From: an uncultured Bacteroidales bacterium
GTDB taxonomy: Bacteria; Bacteroidota; Bacteroidia; Bacteroidales; UBA932
Assembly (NCBI GenBank): GCA_900318565.1
Contig: ONLD01000004.1
Coordinates: 1 to 64,000 of the forward strand
Reading direction: 5' to 3'
DNA length: 64,000 nucleotides
The translations under genes were made by a program, and so were the position numbers. Position 1 is the first letter of the stretch. Each line of letters starts with the position of its first letter. Under the pieces are notes generated by a model. The model was not told the DNA's origin, ran no database searches, and saw only the letters and a program-made list of their open reading frames with translations. This document shows positions 18,012 through 27,342 of the stretch, one piece after another.

Positions 18012-18992
18012 ATGAAAAAAGTACTTTTACTGCTCAGCGTCGCGCTCAGCATCGCGGCCTGCAAGAACACCAAGGCACTGCTTCCCAACGTGAGCGGCAA
18101 GGCCGGCGAGATAATCGTGGTCATCGAGAAAGCCGACTGGGAAGGCAATCTCGGCAGCCAGGTACGCGACCTCCTTGCCTGCGACTGTCCCTACCTGGCT
18201 CAGAGCGAACCGCTTTATTCCCTGGTGAACGTGCCGCCGGGAAGTTTCAGCGACCTTTTCAAGGTGCACCGCAACATCATCTATTTCGCCATCAACCCGC
18301 AGGTGGACAGCAGCAGCGTACGCTACCGCCAGGACGTGTGGGCAGCGCCGCAGTGCCTCGTACAGGTCAACGCGCCCGATGCGGAAAGGGCGGCAAAGTT
18401 GCTCTCGGACAACGGCAATACCATAGTCAGTTTCGTGGAGCAAGCTGAACGCGACAGGGTAATCCGCAATTCCATACGTTACGAGGAGAGGGAAATCGCC
18501 CCCAAGGTAGCAGCGGTATTCGGCGGCTCCCCGCATTTCCCTATGGGATATAAGCTTAAGAAGCTGACAAGCGACTTCGCCTGGGTGGCCGACGAGAAGC
18601 AGTTCACGATGCAGGGCATCCTTATCTACAAGTACCCCTCCACCGGCGCAGCCGACGAGCTGACCCTCGCGAAAATCATCAACCGCCGCAACGAGACGCT
18701 CAAGCAGAACGTGCCGGGAATGTTCGAGAACACCTGGATGACCACGGGCAGCTATATGCCTCCGCAGCTTGAGTTCATACGCTACCGCGGCCGCGATTTC
18801 GCACAGGTGCGCGGGCTTTGGGAGGTTGAGAACGACTATATGGGCGGCCCGTTCGTCTCGCACACTTTCTATTCCAAGGAAGGCGGCGATATCATCGTGG
18901 CGGAAGCCTTCGTTTATGCGCCCAAGTACGACAAACGGCAGTACCTCCGCCAGGTGGAGTCAATCCTCTATTCCTGGGAGTGGAATAAATAA
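18012..18992 (+). CDS. DUF4837 family lipoprotein
   Basis: 326 residues from ATG 18012 (an upstream in-frame TTG is ignored). Lipoprotein signal MKKVLLLLSVALSIAAC. The body matches the Bacteroidota-specific DUF4837 family as I recall it: VSGKAGEIIVVIEKADWEG, EPLYSLVNVPPGSF, FKVHRNI, and the C-terminal MPPQLEFIRYRGRDFAQVRGLWEVENDYMGGPFVS. Function unknown; probably periplasmic-facing. It is the last gene after dxr and rseP, and its stop abuts the stop of the convergent DUF6850 gene with no spacer. Confidence 0.8.
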   Translation: MKKVLLLLSVALSIAACKNTKALLPNVSGKAGEIIVVIEKADWEGNLGSQVRDLLACDCPYLAQSEPLYSLVNVPPGSFSDLFKVHRNIIYFAINPQVDSSSVRYRQDVWAAPQCLVQVNAPDAERAAKLLSDNGNTIVSFVEQAERDRVIRNSIRYEEREIAPKVAAVFGGSPHFPMGYKLKKLTSDFAWVADEKQFTMQGILIYKYPSTGAADELTLAKIINRRNETLKQNVPGMFENTWMTTGSYMPPQLEFIRYRGRDFAQVRGLWEVENDYMGGPFVSHTFYSKEGGDIIVAEAFVYAPKYDKRQYLRQVESILYSWEWNK

Positions 18993-20573
18993 CTAGAAAT
19001 TGCAGCCCACGGCTACGAGCGCCACATTCCGAATCCTTCCGTCGAGGTACCGGGGCGCTTTGAGCATAGAGGTGATATCGTCGGAAATCCTGGCGTAGAA
19101 AGCAAAGCGGGCTGAGATAATACGGGTATAGCAGAACTCCGCTCCGGCTCCTCCGGCCGGGGCGGTGTCGTATTCATACTGACGGTCGAGATATGAATCG
19201 AAGCTCTGGAGGCTGGAGGCCGATGTGGATGCATAGGCGCCGTCCTGTTTGGGCGTGCCGGTGCCGGCCAGGAAACGGGCCCGCAGTCCGACGGTGAATA
19301 TGGAGCGCCCGCTGAAAAACGACCTCTCGGCGAAGGCCTCCGAAGATAGTGCAAGGAGGCTGGTGTTGCGGTAGAAAGGATACAGCACGGTGTGGCGGTA
19401 GGTCCCGCGGCCTTCGAGCTCAAGGCCGGCGCGCCACTGCGGCCTGTAGCCATCGGTACCCCTGTACCAAACATAGGCCGCCTTCACGTTTCCGTAGTGA
19501 CGGTCCTGGATATGGTTGCTTCCGGAATACTCCACCCTGGTATTCTGACCGGCAGGAGTCACATAGCGGAACACGTTTTCGTTGTTGCCGAGGAACTCAT
19601 AATCCAGGTCCAGGCTGAATTTGTGCAGGTTTTCGCCAGAGGCGGAGATGAAACGCCCCTTATAGCCGGCCCGCACTCCGGAAAAATCAAAATATACTGC
19701 GGATTCCGAGGCCCGGTTGCCCCAGTGTCCGTTGCGGTACATCACTTCCAACTCGTTGGAGACGTTCTTTCCCGCGACCTGGAGGCCAAGCCCGAAAAAG
19801 CTGTTCTGCATCGGCCTCGTATTGTTCAGCGGCACGTAGTTGCTCTCCCCTGCGAGTTCGGCCACGCTTCCCAGGTATCCTCCCTTATCGGTGAAGATGA
19901 AATACTGTTTGTCGGTCGTGCCGTAAATGCCCCCGCGGACCTGCTCGATGGTGCTGCGGTATATAAGGGAAGCGCCCAGCATCAAATCCGGCGATGGGCG
20001 GAATGCGGCTCCGGCCCTGACCGCAAGGTCCATCCATACATTATAGAACCGGGGATCCTTGACCTTGGTCTGGTCGGCGGACTCGTATTCCGCGCTGAAA
20101 CCCAGGGACCACCGCTCTCCAAGGCGATATGACAGGGCTCCCAGCAAACTGTAGTCCTCCTTTATCTTGCGACCTGCCGTCTCGAAGCTGCTTTCGTAAA
20201 AGCCCACGGGGTTGTAGTCCGGGTCCATAAGGACCGGGCCTCCCATACGGCTTCCGGAAAAATAAGACCAGTTTATCTTACCGTGGAAGGCAAGACGGTC
20301 TGAAATACTTATGTAAGAATCAGTTAAAACTCCTGCCTTATAGCTGTCAGGAGAATCCTGAAGTCTTATGAAGGCTCCGTTTTCCTTGCAGAATACCGCT
20401 TCCGCCATTGAAATGTGGCCCCGGAATCCGGACAGGACGGCGGGATTGGAGGAGAAGAATACCGGGTCAGTCTCCGTCCGGAAACGATAATCGCGGCAAG
20501 GCTCCGCCTCCTGGCCGCCGAGCTGTACGGAAGCCAGGAAGCAAATGCCTGCCATCAGGATACGAAGTCTCAT
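18993..20573 (-). CDS. DUF6850-type outer-membrane beta-barrel protein
   Basis: 526 residues. Signal peptide MRLRILMAGICFLASVQLGGQ, then alternating amphipathic strands throughout with aromatic girdles and short turns, ending in the barrel-type motif VALVAVGCNF. The conserved YRFRTETDPVFFSSNPAVLSGF start resembles the DUF6850 family found beside TonB receptors in Bacteroidales. It is the third gene of a tight operon (5-bp gap to the DUF4876 gene) and probably an outer-membrane accessory of the receptor. Substrate unknown. Confidence 0.72.
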   Translation of the reverse strand: MRLRILMAGICFLASVQLGGQEAEPCRDYRFRTETDPVFFSSNPAVLSGFRGHISMAEAVFCKENGAFIRLQDSPDSYKAGVLTDSYISISDRLAFHGKINWSYFSGSRMGGPVLMDPDYNPVGFYESSFETAGRKIKEDYSLLGALSYRLGERWSLGFSAEYESADQTKVKDPRFYNVWMDLAVRAGAAFRPSPDLMLGASLIYRSTIEQVRGGIYGTTDKQYFIFTDKGGYLGSVAELAGESNYVPLNNTRPMQNSFFGLGLQVAGKNVSNELEVMYRNGHWGNRASESAVYFDFSGVRAGYKGRFISASGENLHKFSLDLDYEFLGNNENVFRYVTPAGQNTRVEYSGSNHIQDRHYGNVKAAYVWYRGTDGYRPQWRAGLELEGRGTYRHTVLYPFYRNTSLLALSSEAFAERSFFSGRSIFTVGLRARFLAGTGTPKQDGAYASTSASSLQSFDSYLDRQYEYDTAPAGGAGAEFCYTRIISARFAFYARISDDITSMLKAPRYLDGRIRNVALVAVGCNF

Positions 20574-20578
20574 CGATT

Positions 20579-21898
20579 CTACTTTTTCAGGGAAGCGACT
20601 CTCCTCTGGTGGAAGTCCTTGGAGCAGTCGAGGGTCTGCTTGTAGATAATATGCGCTCCGGCCGCGGCGGAGGCCTCAGCATCGATGCCCGAAGGGTCGG
20701 TGGAGCCGCCCACGTCTTCCGTGCCCTTGTAGCCATACACCAGTTTGCCGGCATTCTCTGGCAGGGCCTCCGTGGCTTCTTTATCCACGTTCCTGTAGAT
20801 AGAATAACCCTTCTGGTTGGTCAGGCTCACGGCGCCGTTGTTGAGGTCCGAAGAGAAACGCGGAAGGCTCTTTTCGATATTGGCGGCGGAGAACACCTCC
20901 AGGGCACCTATGACGTTGGCCTTGGGGAACTTGACGGCCCAGCCTACGCTGTTGGTGCCGCCCGTGAGGTCGAATGCGGCGGTATTGGTGCACAGCTCCT
21001 GCAGCTGGCTCTGAGGCATCTTTGCAATGTAAAGGGCGGGAGAGCTGTTGGAGAGCACCCAGGCGTTGCCCTGGTTGATTCCGTAGCCGGACAGATAGTG
21101 GCTGGTGGGAATCACTTCGGAAACGGCATACTTGGCATTCTTGAATGCGGGAATGTCGGAGTTGGACATCCAATAGTAATCGGCGTTGGCCAGGTTGACG
21201 GAAGCGCTGACGGTGGCCGTATGGTCGATTGCTCCGAACACGGCGATGACAATCTGGGAGTAAGGAGGTATGGTCACGGGAGACTTGAAGTACCAGGCCG
21301 CGCCGCCGGCGGGAATCCAATTCTCAGCGGCATAGATCAGGGACTCACCGGAATAGTACTTGTTGATGGCGTGTCCGTTGTAAGGGTTGAGGTTGCCGAT
21401 GACAATGTCAGAGGCATCCGCCTCGAATTCGGAGTTGTTGTACAAGATGATGTAGGAATCGTTGGAATAGGCGCCCGAAAGGTCGTTCTTAGGGCAGCCG
21501 CCGTTATAGAGTTCCTTGATGATAATCTGCTGGGAGACCACTTTCTGGAGTTCGAGTTTTACGGGCTGCTCAGCTGTGGCGGCCGAGACGATGATTCCGT
21601 TGGCTGAACCGCTGTATGCGGCCCGCACGCCGTCCTCGACGGTCTGGAAAGTAGAGGACACGTTGTAGCTGCCCTCCAGCAGGAGGAACGCCGCCACGCC
21701 GTCTCCGTCAGTCACCATATCATATACTGCGGTACCGGCCGCGTCGGAAAGGCTCACGGGAACGCCTTCTCTCGCAAAGGGCTTGCCGTCGCTGTACAGC
21801 TGGACGGCAATAGTATAAACAGGCGCAGGCGTCTCGCAGGCTGTCATAAAGAGCATCAGTGCAAAGGCTGCTGCAATACTTTTGATAAAGTTTCTCAT
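20579..21898 (-). CDS. DUF4876-type lipoprotein
   Basis: 439 residues. Lipoprotein signal MRNFIKSIAAAFALMLFMTAC. The N-terminal ~100 residues look like a carboxypeptidase-regulatory/Ig-type beta-sandwich (VPVSLSDAAGTAVYDMVTDGDG). The rest carries LYNNSEFEADASDIVIGN and SGYGINQGNAWVLSNSSPALYIAKM, which fit the DUF4876 family. It sits between the TonB receptor (4-bp gap) and the DUF6850 barrel, so it is probably the surface lipoprotein partner that captures or caps the substrate. Confidence 0.7.
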   Translation of the reverse strand: MRNFIKSIAAAFALMLFMTACETPAPVYTIAVQLYSDGKPFAREGVPVSLSDAAGTAVYDMVTDGDGVAAFLLLEGSYNVSSTFQTVEDGVRAAYSGSANGIIVSAATAEQPVKLELQKVVSQQIIIKELYNGGCPKNDLSGAYSNDSYIILYNNSEFEADASDIVIGNLNPYNGHAINKYYSGESLIYAAENWIPAGGAAWYFKSPVTIPPYSQIVIAVFGAIDHTATVSASVNLANADYYWMSNSDIPAFKNAKYAVSEVIPTSHYLSGYGINQGNAWVLSNSSPALYIAKMPQSQLQELCTNTAAFDLTGGTNSVGWAVKFPKANVIGALEVFSAANIEKSLPRFSSDLNNGAVSLTNQKGYSIYRNVDKEATEALPENAGKLVYGYKGTEDVGGSTDPSGIDAEASAAAGAHIIYKQTLDCSKDFHQRRVASLKK

Positions 21899-21902
21899 CT
21901 TA

Positions 21903-24875
21903 TTAGAATTTAAATCTTACTGTAATACCGTAATAGAATGACGGGATAAAGCGCGTCAGCGAGGAATAAGTCTTGGTCTTGGAGCTCCACACCAGGGCGC
22001 TGTTGTTGAAGAAGTTGTTGGCATAGAAGGAAATAGATGCCAAATCCCCTATCTCCTTGGTCACGCTGACATTGGCGCTGAAATAAGGCGAAATGTAGTC
22101 CTTGCTGAAATGGTAGAGATAGTTCGAAGTCACGACCAGTTTCGAAAGGTCGGAATAAAGTGCAGGGTCCGCTGTCCTGGCCCATTTCAGTTTTTCCAGG
22201 AAAGGCTGCGGATTGGGGTCGTCGAACGAGACATAGTAGTCCGGGAACATAACCGTATATGACTCGCCGGCATAGATTGAAGCGTCCTCGCTGTAGCCGA
22301 GCAGGTCGCTCCTGTCAGGGACCACGTAGGAGCGGCGGCCCGACGCCTTCTCGCTCAGCGCGCAGGAATAGTTGAGCAGGCAGGATTCGAGCTTGAGGGA
22401 CAGAATCATACGCACCTTCGGGATGTGGGTGGTAAGGGTGATGTTGTTGTGGATGGTACGGGTCTCCCGGCCGTTTGCGACGGCATTGCCCCCGACGTAG
22501 TAGCCCACATACCGGAAAGGCAAGCCGTCATAACCCACGGTGACTTCAGGGTAATAGGCCCCGATATCATAATCACAGGAACGGTAGGAGTAGAAGTTGC
22601 CGTCCAGGCGTATGGTGGTGTGGATGGGACGGATTTCCTTGAAATCCACGACCCACTCAAGTCCGTAACGCGTAATGGGATAGACTTCGTTTTCCTCGGT
22701 CGTAGTGCTGATAAACTGCTTCCAGGTACGGTAGGGGGCTTGTATCGAAGGCTGGGAGCCTGTCTTGTCGCTTACGGTCACCACCCCGCTCGCCGGATCC
22801 AGCGTATATATCCTGTCGGCCGCCGGAATGGGCAGGCCCTGTACGTCGGCCGTGCTGGTGTAGCTGTAGCTGAAACGCTCATAGTCCTTTTCCAACAGGT
22901 AAGCGTCAATTGTCTTGTTGTAGAACGCCACCAGCGAAACTTTGTTGCCTGCGATGTCGGCGTCGATGCCGAATTCAGACTGGTGGTTCTTCTGCCAGCG
23001 CAATGCGGCATTGTATTCTATGCTGCGCGGCTGCACGTAGAATGCCCGGTGCACCACATTGTCGGCGCTCGCCGTGGACGTAAAGACGTTGATGTCCATA
23101 TAGCTTGGCACGGGGTACAGAATGGAGAAAGCCGGCTGCTTCACCGCCACGCCCCAGCTTGCCCTCATAGTCAGTGAACGGAAGGTGTCCCTGCGGCGGG
23201 ACGGTCCTCCGAAAATGTTGTACTTGGCGTTGAAGCGCGGCGAGAAACTGGAAGTCAGGCCGTAAGCCGAACCTTTTATATAGGTGTTGTCGCAACGCAC
23301 GCCGGCAATCAGGTTCAGGTGCCCGCCGCCGATCGGAATCATCAGGTTGTCTTCAAGGTAGGCCGCGAAATTGTTCATAGAAGGATTGTCGCAGTAGCGG
23401 TACTCGCGGAACGTGGGAGCCGTGGCGGGGTCTTCAGAGTAAACGCCCACGCCGAAGTTGTGGTCCAAATTCCAGTCGCCGCCTATCTTGAGCTTGTTGT
23501 TCAATTGGCCGAAATTGCGGGCCCAGTTGGCCTTGAGCGTGATTTTGCCGGTCAACGGACGGTCGTCGACCGCCATCACGTTGTACCACGAGCCCGGAGG
23601 AATCATCACGGCGCCGTTGGCTGCCCCTTCCCTGTACTCCTCGGACATCAGGTAGCCCTGAAGCGGGCTGTGCATCGCTATCTGCGTGATGCCGGTGTGG
23701 TAATTCTTGTTCTCACGGGTAAGGCGGTCGCTATAGACAGTTGAAGCATTCAGTTCGATATTGGTAATCCAGGGCAGGCTCAGCAGCCAGTTCGCGTTGA
23801 TGTTGGCGCGGACTGTGTTGTCACGCTGCTTTATGAACACGTCCAGGAACTTGTCCGGATCCGCGGAGTCGTCCAGCCCGCCGAGGTTGCCGGCGATTCC
23901 GATGGAGAAACGCAGCGGCCTGGATGCGAACGCGCCGCGTGAAATCAAGTTGCTGTAGGTCAGCGAAAGGTTGCGCCGCAGGTAAGAAGTGTAGGGCGAC
24001 ATCTGGTCCGAGACCGAGCGCGTGTATTCGAGACTGCTGTTGAGCACGCCGCGGGCCGCTCCGGCTTTCGTCACGCCAAGGCCGAATCCCTTGCTGACGG
24101 AAACCTGCTTGGTGCGGGGACTGGAAGACATCGTAAGCGACCAGGGGGTCTTGCCCTTCTTGGTGTTGATTTTCACTATTCCGGCGCCCATATCGCCGTA
24201 TTCCACCGAAGGCACGCCTGAAATCACCTCCACCGACTCCACGTTGGCAGATGCTATGTTGTTGGTGGACACGCCTTTGATATCGGAATACGAGGCGTTG
24301 TTGGAAAGCCGCACGCCGTCCACTTCCACGGCGGTGCCGAACGATGAGTTGCCGCTCTCCCCCGCTCCTCCGCCGCGGATGTCGAAATGCTTGTCGCCGG
24401 TGAGGTCGTTGGAAGTCGTGGCCCCGCCGGGCAGCAGGCTGGAGATGTCGGAGACGTTCATCATCTGCACGTGCTCGAGGGCCGCCTTGTCGATGGTGCG
24501 GGAGGTCGTGGCGGAATTGTCCTTTTCCTTGGCCGTGACCACCGCGCCCTCCAGCGCAAGGTTGTCCAGCTCCAGGGAGACCTTGTAAGATGGAATATCC
24601 TTGCTGACCGTTATGATTTTGGTATCGGTCTCATAGCCGAGGCACGAGACCGTAATCGCCGTACGCACCGGGCGCACGCCGCTGATTGTAAAATGTCCGT
24701 CGCTGTCGGCGACGGCCCATTGCTCGGTCGCTTCTATGACGATGGTCGCAAACTCCACGGGGCCGCCGGTGGACTTGTCTGTCACAGTGCCCTTGATGGT
24801 ATATGTCTGCGCCAGCAGCTTCGAAGGGAGCAGCAGGCATAGCAGGATAGCAAGATATTTCAGAGGCGAGGACAC
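21903..24875 (-). CDS. TonB-dependent receptor with N-terminal CarboxypepD_reg-like domain
   Basis: 990 residues; the only possible start is GTG 24875 because an in-frame stop lies four codons upstream. Signal peptide ending LPSKLLAQ, then a carboxypeptidase-regulatory-like domain (about 25-110, YTIKGTVTDKSTGGPVEFAT), a plug domain (about 125-240, VDGVRLSNNASYSDIKG, VEVISGVPSVEYGDMGAGIVKI) and a 22-strand-type barrel ending in FYYGITVRFKF. It heads an operon with the DUF4876 and DUF6850 genes and imports an unknown ligand across the outer membrane with TonB energy. It is divergent from the S46 peptidase gene. Confidence 0.9.
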   Translation of the reverse strand: MSSPLKYLAILLCLLLPSKLLAQTYTIKGTVTDKSTGGPVEFATIVIEATEQWAVADSDGHFTISGVRPVRTAITVSCLGYETDTKIITVSKDIPSYKVSLELDNLALEGAVVTAKEKDNSATTSRTIDKAALEHVQMMNVSDISSLLPGGATTSNDLTGDKHFDIRGGGAGESGNSSFGTAVEVDGVRLSNNASYSDIKGVSTNNIASANVESVEVISGVPSVEYGDMGAGIVKINTKKGKTPWSLTMSSSPRTKQVSVSKGFGLGVTKAGAARGVLNSSLEYTRSVSDQMSPYTSYLRRNLSLTYSNLISRGAFASRPLRFSIGIAGNLGGLDDSADPDKFLDVFIKQRDNTVRANINANWLLSLPWITNIELNASTVYSDRLTRENKNYHTGITQIAMHSPLQGYLMSEEYREGAANGAVMIPPGSWYNVMAVDDRPLTGKITLKANWARNFGQLNNKLKIGGDWNLDHNFGVGVYSEDPATAPTFREYRYCDNPSMNNFAAYLEDNLMIPIGGGHLNLIAGVRCDNTYIKGSAYGLTSSFSPRFNAKYNIFGGPSRRRDTFRSLTMRASWGVAVKQPAFSILYPVPSYMDINVFTSTASADNVVHRAFYVQPRSIEYNAALRWQKNHQSEFGIDADIAGNKVSLVAFYNKTIDAYLLEKDYERFSYSYTSTADVQGLPIPAADRIYTLDPASGVVTVSDKTGSQPSIQAPYRTWKQFISTTTEENEVYPITRYGLEWVVDFKEIRPIHTTIRLDGNFYSYRSCDYDIGAYYPEVTVGYDGLPFRYVGYYVGGNAVANGRETRTIHNNITLTTHIPKVRMILSLKLESCLLNYSCALSEKASGRRSYVVPDRSDLLGYSEDASIYAGESYTVMFPDYYVSFDDPNPQPFLEKLKWARTADPALYSDLSKLVVTSNYLYHFSKDYISPYFSANVSVTKEIGDLASISFYANNFFNNSALVWSSKTKTYSSLTRFIPSFYYGITVRFKF

Positions 24876-24887
24876 TTTATTCCGGTT

Positions 24888-24904
24888 TTAACTCTGCAAG
24901 TTAA
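24888..24904. promoter_or_regulatory. Palindromic operator-like site between the TonB receptor and S46 peptidase genes
   Basis: TTAACT-CTGCA-AGTTAA: perfect 6-bp arms, 5-bp spacer, in the 64-bp divergent intergenic space. The minus strand of the same element reads TTAACTTGCAG, resembling a degenerate -7 box for the receptor operon. A regulator controlling either gene could bind here. Confidence 0.4.
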
Positions 24905-24939
24905 GTATTTTTTGAAAAAAGAGTGCTATATTTACGGGT

Positions 24940-26991
24940 ATGAAACGCATATTTTCATCATTTGTTATGATTTTTGCCTTCGCCGCCATATCATTCGCGG
25001 ACGAAGGGATGTGGAGGTATTCCGAGCAGAACAAGCGTACTCAGGCATTGTGCAAGAGCATTGTATCCATTGATTTTATGGGTACCGGGAGCCTCATTTC
25101 ACCCGACGGACTGGTGATTACCAACCACCACGTGGCCTACTCCGACGTTGCCGCTATGTCGGACAAGAAACAGAATTATCTCGAAGACGGCTTCTGGGCC
25201 GCCACGCTCGGGGATGAGATTCCTATCCGCGGGCGCAGCGTGCAGATACTCAGGGAGTCCCACGACGTGACCGCGGAAGTGCAGCAGTTGCTGGACGCCG
25301 GGACCGTGAAGCCGGGACTTATGATGATGCGCCGGCTGAGCGGCATTATGGAAAAGCGCTGGAAAGAGAAGACCGGCTATGAGGCCGTGCTCAGCAGCGA
25401 CTGGAAGGGCAGCAAGTACTATATCGACCTTTATAATGAATATAAGGACATCCGCCTTGTAGGAGCCCCGCCTTCGAGATTGGGAGCTTTCGGCGGAGAC
25501 GAGGACAACTGGGAATGGCCCCAGCACAAGTGTGATTTTGCCCTGCTGCGCATTTACGTGGCTAAGGACGGTTCCGCCGCCACCTACTCCCCCGAGAACG
25601 TGCCGCTCCATACGGATAACTACCTGAAGATATCCACCAAAGGCTACAGGGAGGGTTCCAAGACCACCATCATAGGATTCCCGGGCCATACTGACCGCTA
25701 CGCCAGTTCGGCGAAGGTGGATTATATGACAAGCGTGCAGCTGCCTATCCAGACCGGCATCCGCGGCGCCCAGATGGATATCATCAAGAAATGGATGGAC
25801 CGCGACCCTGAAGTGCGCCTCAAGTACTCCAACTTCTTCTTCGGGCTTTCAAACGCGCAGGAACTGTATCTGGGCGAGCTCCAGTGCTACAAGCGTTTCG
25901 GAGCCGCCGAGGCAAAGCGCGAGGCCGAGGCCGAACTGTCGGCCTGGCTGGACGAAGATCCGGCCCGCAGGGCTGAATGGGGCGACCCGGCAGGGCAGCT
26001 TCGCAAGAGTTACGAGGCCGTCGCCGAGCCGCAGAGAAACTTCCAGTATTTCAGGGAATGTATCATCCGCGGCACCCAGCTGGAGCCCGTGGCCACTCGT
26101 ACTTTCATCCTCCTGGGCCGTTATTCTCCCGACAAGGTGCCGGGCGTGCGCAAGTCAACGCAGCGCAATTACGAACAGACCGACCTTCGCGTGGAGCGAG
26201 AGCTCTTCCGTATGGGGCTGGAGACTTTCTATGAGCACGTCCCCGACGGCCTGCTCGGCCCCTGGCAGAAAGAGGTCAAGGAGAAGTGGGGCCGGAACTA
26301 CGACGGTATGTGCGCAGCCCTCTGGGACGAAAGCTGGATGACAGACCCGGCGCAGATAGCGGTTTTCCTGGATCCCGGCTCCGATATGAAGTCTTTCCTG
26401 GAGGCACGCACGGATGATCCTCTGGTGCGTTTCTTCAACGACGTGAGGGTGTCGCGCTACAATGAGGCCATCTCCGCCGCGCAGGGCTCTCCCGACATCA
26501 ACGCACTGGCCAAGGACTACACGCACGCGATGTACGCGATGCAGCTCGACAAGAAGCGCAATCCCTATCCCGACGCGAACTCCACCCTGCGGGTGAACCA
26601 CGGACGCGTGCGCGGGCTCTCGCCGCGTGACGCCGTCCACTGCGACTACTACAGCACCGTTGCCGGACTGCTCGAGAAGCACGATCCAGATTCCTACGAC
26701 TTCTGCCTTCCGGCCAGTTGGAAGGCCGCCCTTGAGAAAGCATCGCCCAAGATGAAAGTCAATTTCATCACCGACAACGACAGCACGGGCGGCAACTCCG
26801 GCTCCCCTGTCCTCAACAGCCGCGGGGAGATCATCGGACTGCTCTTCGACGGCAACAAGGAATCTCTCGCGTCGGAGGTCCTGTTCACGCCGGAATACAA
26901 CCGAAGCGTCAACGTGGACATACGGTTTGTGGTGTGGACTCTCAAGGAGTATGCGCATTTCGACCGAATTGTTAACGAAATCGGGCTTTAA
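24940..26991 (+). CDS. S46-family dipeptidyl-peptidase, DPP7-like
   Basis: 683 residues. Periplasmic serine peptidase that releases N-terminal dipeptides, used by Bacteroidota for peptide nutrition. Signal peptide MKRIFSSFVMIFAFAAISFA. Catalytic triad elements: VITNHHVAY (His), GGDEDNWEWPQHKCDFALLR (Asp) and NDSTGGNSGSPVLNS (Ser). The residue 18 after the catalytic Ser is Gly (FDGN). In the family this position is Gly in DPP7 (hydrophobic P1) and Arg in DPP11 (acidic P1), so a DPP7-like preference is inferred. Confidence 0.92.
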   Translation: MKRIFSSFVMIFAFAAISFADEGMWRYSEQNKRTQALCKSIVSIDFMGTGSLISPDGLVITNHHVAYSDVAAMSDKKQNYLEDGFWAATLGDEIPIRGRSVQILRESHDVTAEVQQLLDAGTVKPGLMMMRRLSGIMEKRWKEKTGYEAVLSSDWKGSKYYIDLYNEYKDIRLVGAPPSRLGAFGGDEDNWEWPQHKCDFALLRIYVAKDGSAATYSPENVPLHTDNYLKISTKGYREGSKTTIIGFPGHTDRYASSAKVDYMTSVQLPIQTGIRGAQMDIIKKWMDRDPEVRLKYSNFFFGLSNAQELYLGELQCYKRFGAAEAKREAEAELSAWLDEDPARRAEWGDPAGQLRKSYEAVAEPQRNFQYFRECIIRGTQLEPVATRTFILLGRYSPDKVPGVRKSTQRNYEQTDLRVERELFRMGLETFYEHVPDGLLGPWQKEVKEKWGRNYDGMCAALWDESWMTDPAQIAVFLDPGSDMKSFLEARTDDPLVRFFNDVRVSRYNEAISAAQGSPDINALAKDYTHAMYAMQLDKKRNPYPDANSTLRVNHGRVRGLSPRDAVHCDYYSTVAGLLEKHDPDSYDFCLPASWKAALEKASPKMKVNFITDNDSTGGNSGSPVLNSRGEIIGLLFDGNKESLASEVLFTPEYNRSVNVDIRFVVWTLKEYAHFDRIVNEIGL

Positions 26992-26993
26992 AA

Positions 26994-27024
26994 TTTGCAG
27001 GTACAAAAAAGATTTGTATCTTTG
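26994..27024 (+). promoter_or_regulatory. Promoter of tRNA-His
   Basis: TTTG (26994-26997), 19-bp spacer, TATCTTTG (27017-27024), ending 13 nt before the tRNA. Confidence 0.75.
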
Positions 27025-27037
27025 CAATCTCTAACAC

Positions 27038-27111
27038 GGTGCGATTAGTTCAGTTGGTAGAGCACCAGATTGTGGTTCTGGGTGTCGTGGGTTCGAGCCC
27101 CACATCGCACC
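27038..27111 (+). tRNA. tRNA-His (GUG)
   Basis: G-1 at 27038, acceptor GTGCGAT/ATCGCAC, anticodon stem CCAGA/TCTGG with loop TTGTGGT (anticodon GTG), T-arm GTGGG-TTCGAGC-CCCAC. C73 at 27111 pairs with G-1 as tRNA-His requires. The next bases are CCA, so the tail appears encoded, unlike the other two tRNAs in the window. Confidence 0.94.
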
Positions 27112-27158
27112 CCAAAGATAAAGGCCTCCTTCGCGGGAGGCCTTTATCTTTGGGGTGC
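27107..27158 (+). terminator. Long terminator hairpin overlapping the tRNA-His 3' end
   Basis: A 23-bp perfect stem (27107-27129 with 27136-27158, loop TTCGCG). The first eight bases of the left arm are the tRNA 3' end including CCA. Same design as at tRNA-Pro (1379-1425). Confidence 0.78.
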
Positions 27159-27163
27159 TGCGC

Positions 27164-27224
27164 ACTACTATCCCCCTGCACCCCCAGGGGACAAGGGGAT
27201 GGTTCCCCTTGCGCTGCTTCGCAG
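27164..27224. repeat. Post-tRNA repeat block, copy 2
   Basis: 27164-27185 matches 1469-1490 with one mismatch (core ATCCCCCTGCACCCCC). It is followed by an AAGGGG/CCCCTT hairpin and the palindrome CTGCTTCGCAG (27214-27224), whose counterpart at 1432-1442 is CTGCTCCGCAG. No gene is visible between tRNA-His and 27270. Confidence 0.65.
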
Positions 27225-27270
27225 CTATCCCCTCTGTCGGCGCATAGCGCCTCCGATGACTTCCGTTAGA

Positions 27271-27301
27271 TGTTGCACGATTGAAAAGTTTTTGTAACTT
27301 T
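27271..27301 (+). promoter_or_regulatory. Promoter pointing into repeat A
   Basis: TTG (27271-27273), 19-bp spacer, TAACTTTG (27293-27301 region), followed by GCAG. No ORF begins downstream on the plus strand; the transcript would run through the hairpin at 27343-27371. It may drive a short RNA or be the leftover promoter of a lost gene. Confidence 0.5.
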
Positions 27302-27342
27302 GCAGAAGTCATCGAGAGTTAGAACGATAGACGAAGATATGG

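Noticed and set aside
24940..26991. DPP11-type (Asp/Glu-specific) assignment for the S46 peptidase
   Set aside because: The residue 18 positions after the catalytic Ser is Gly, the DPP7 state, rather than the Arg that defines DPP11.
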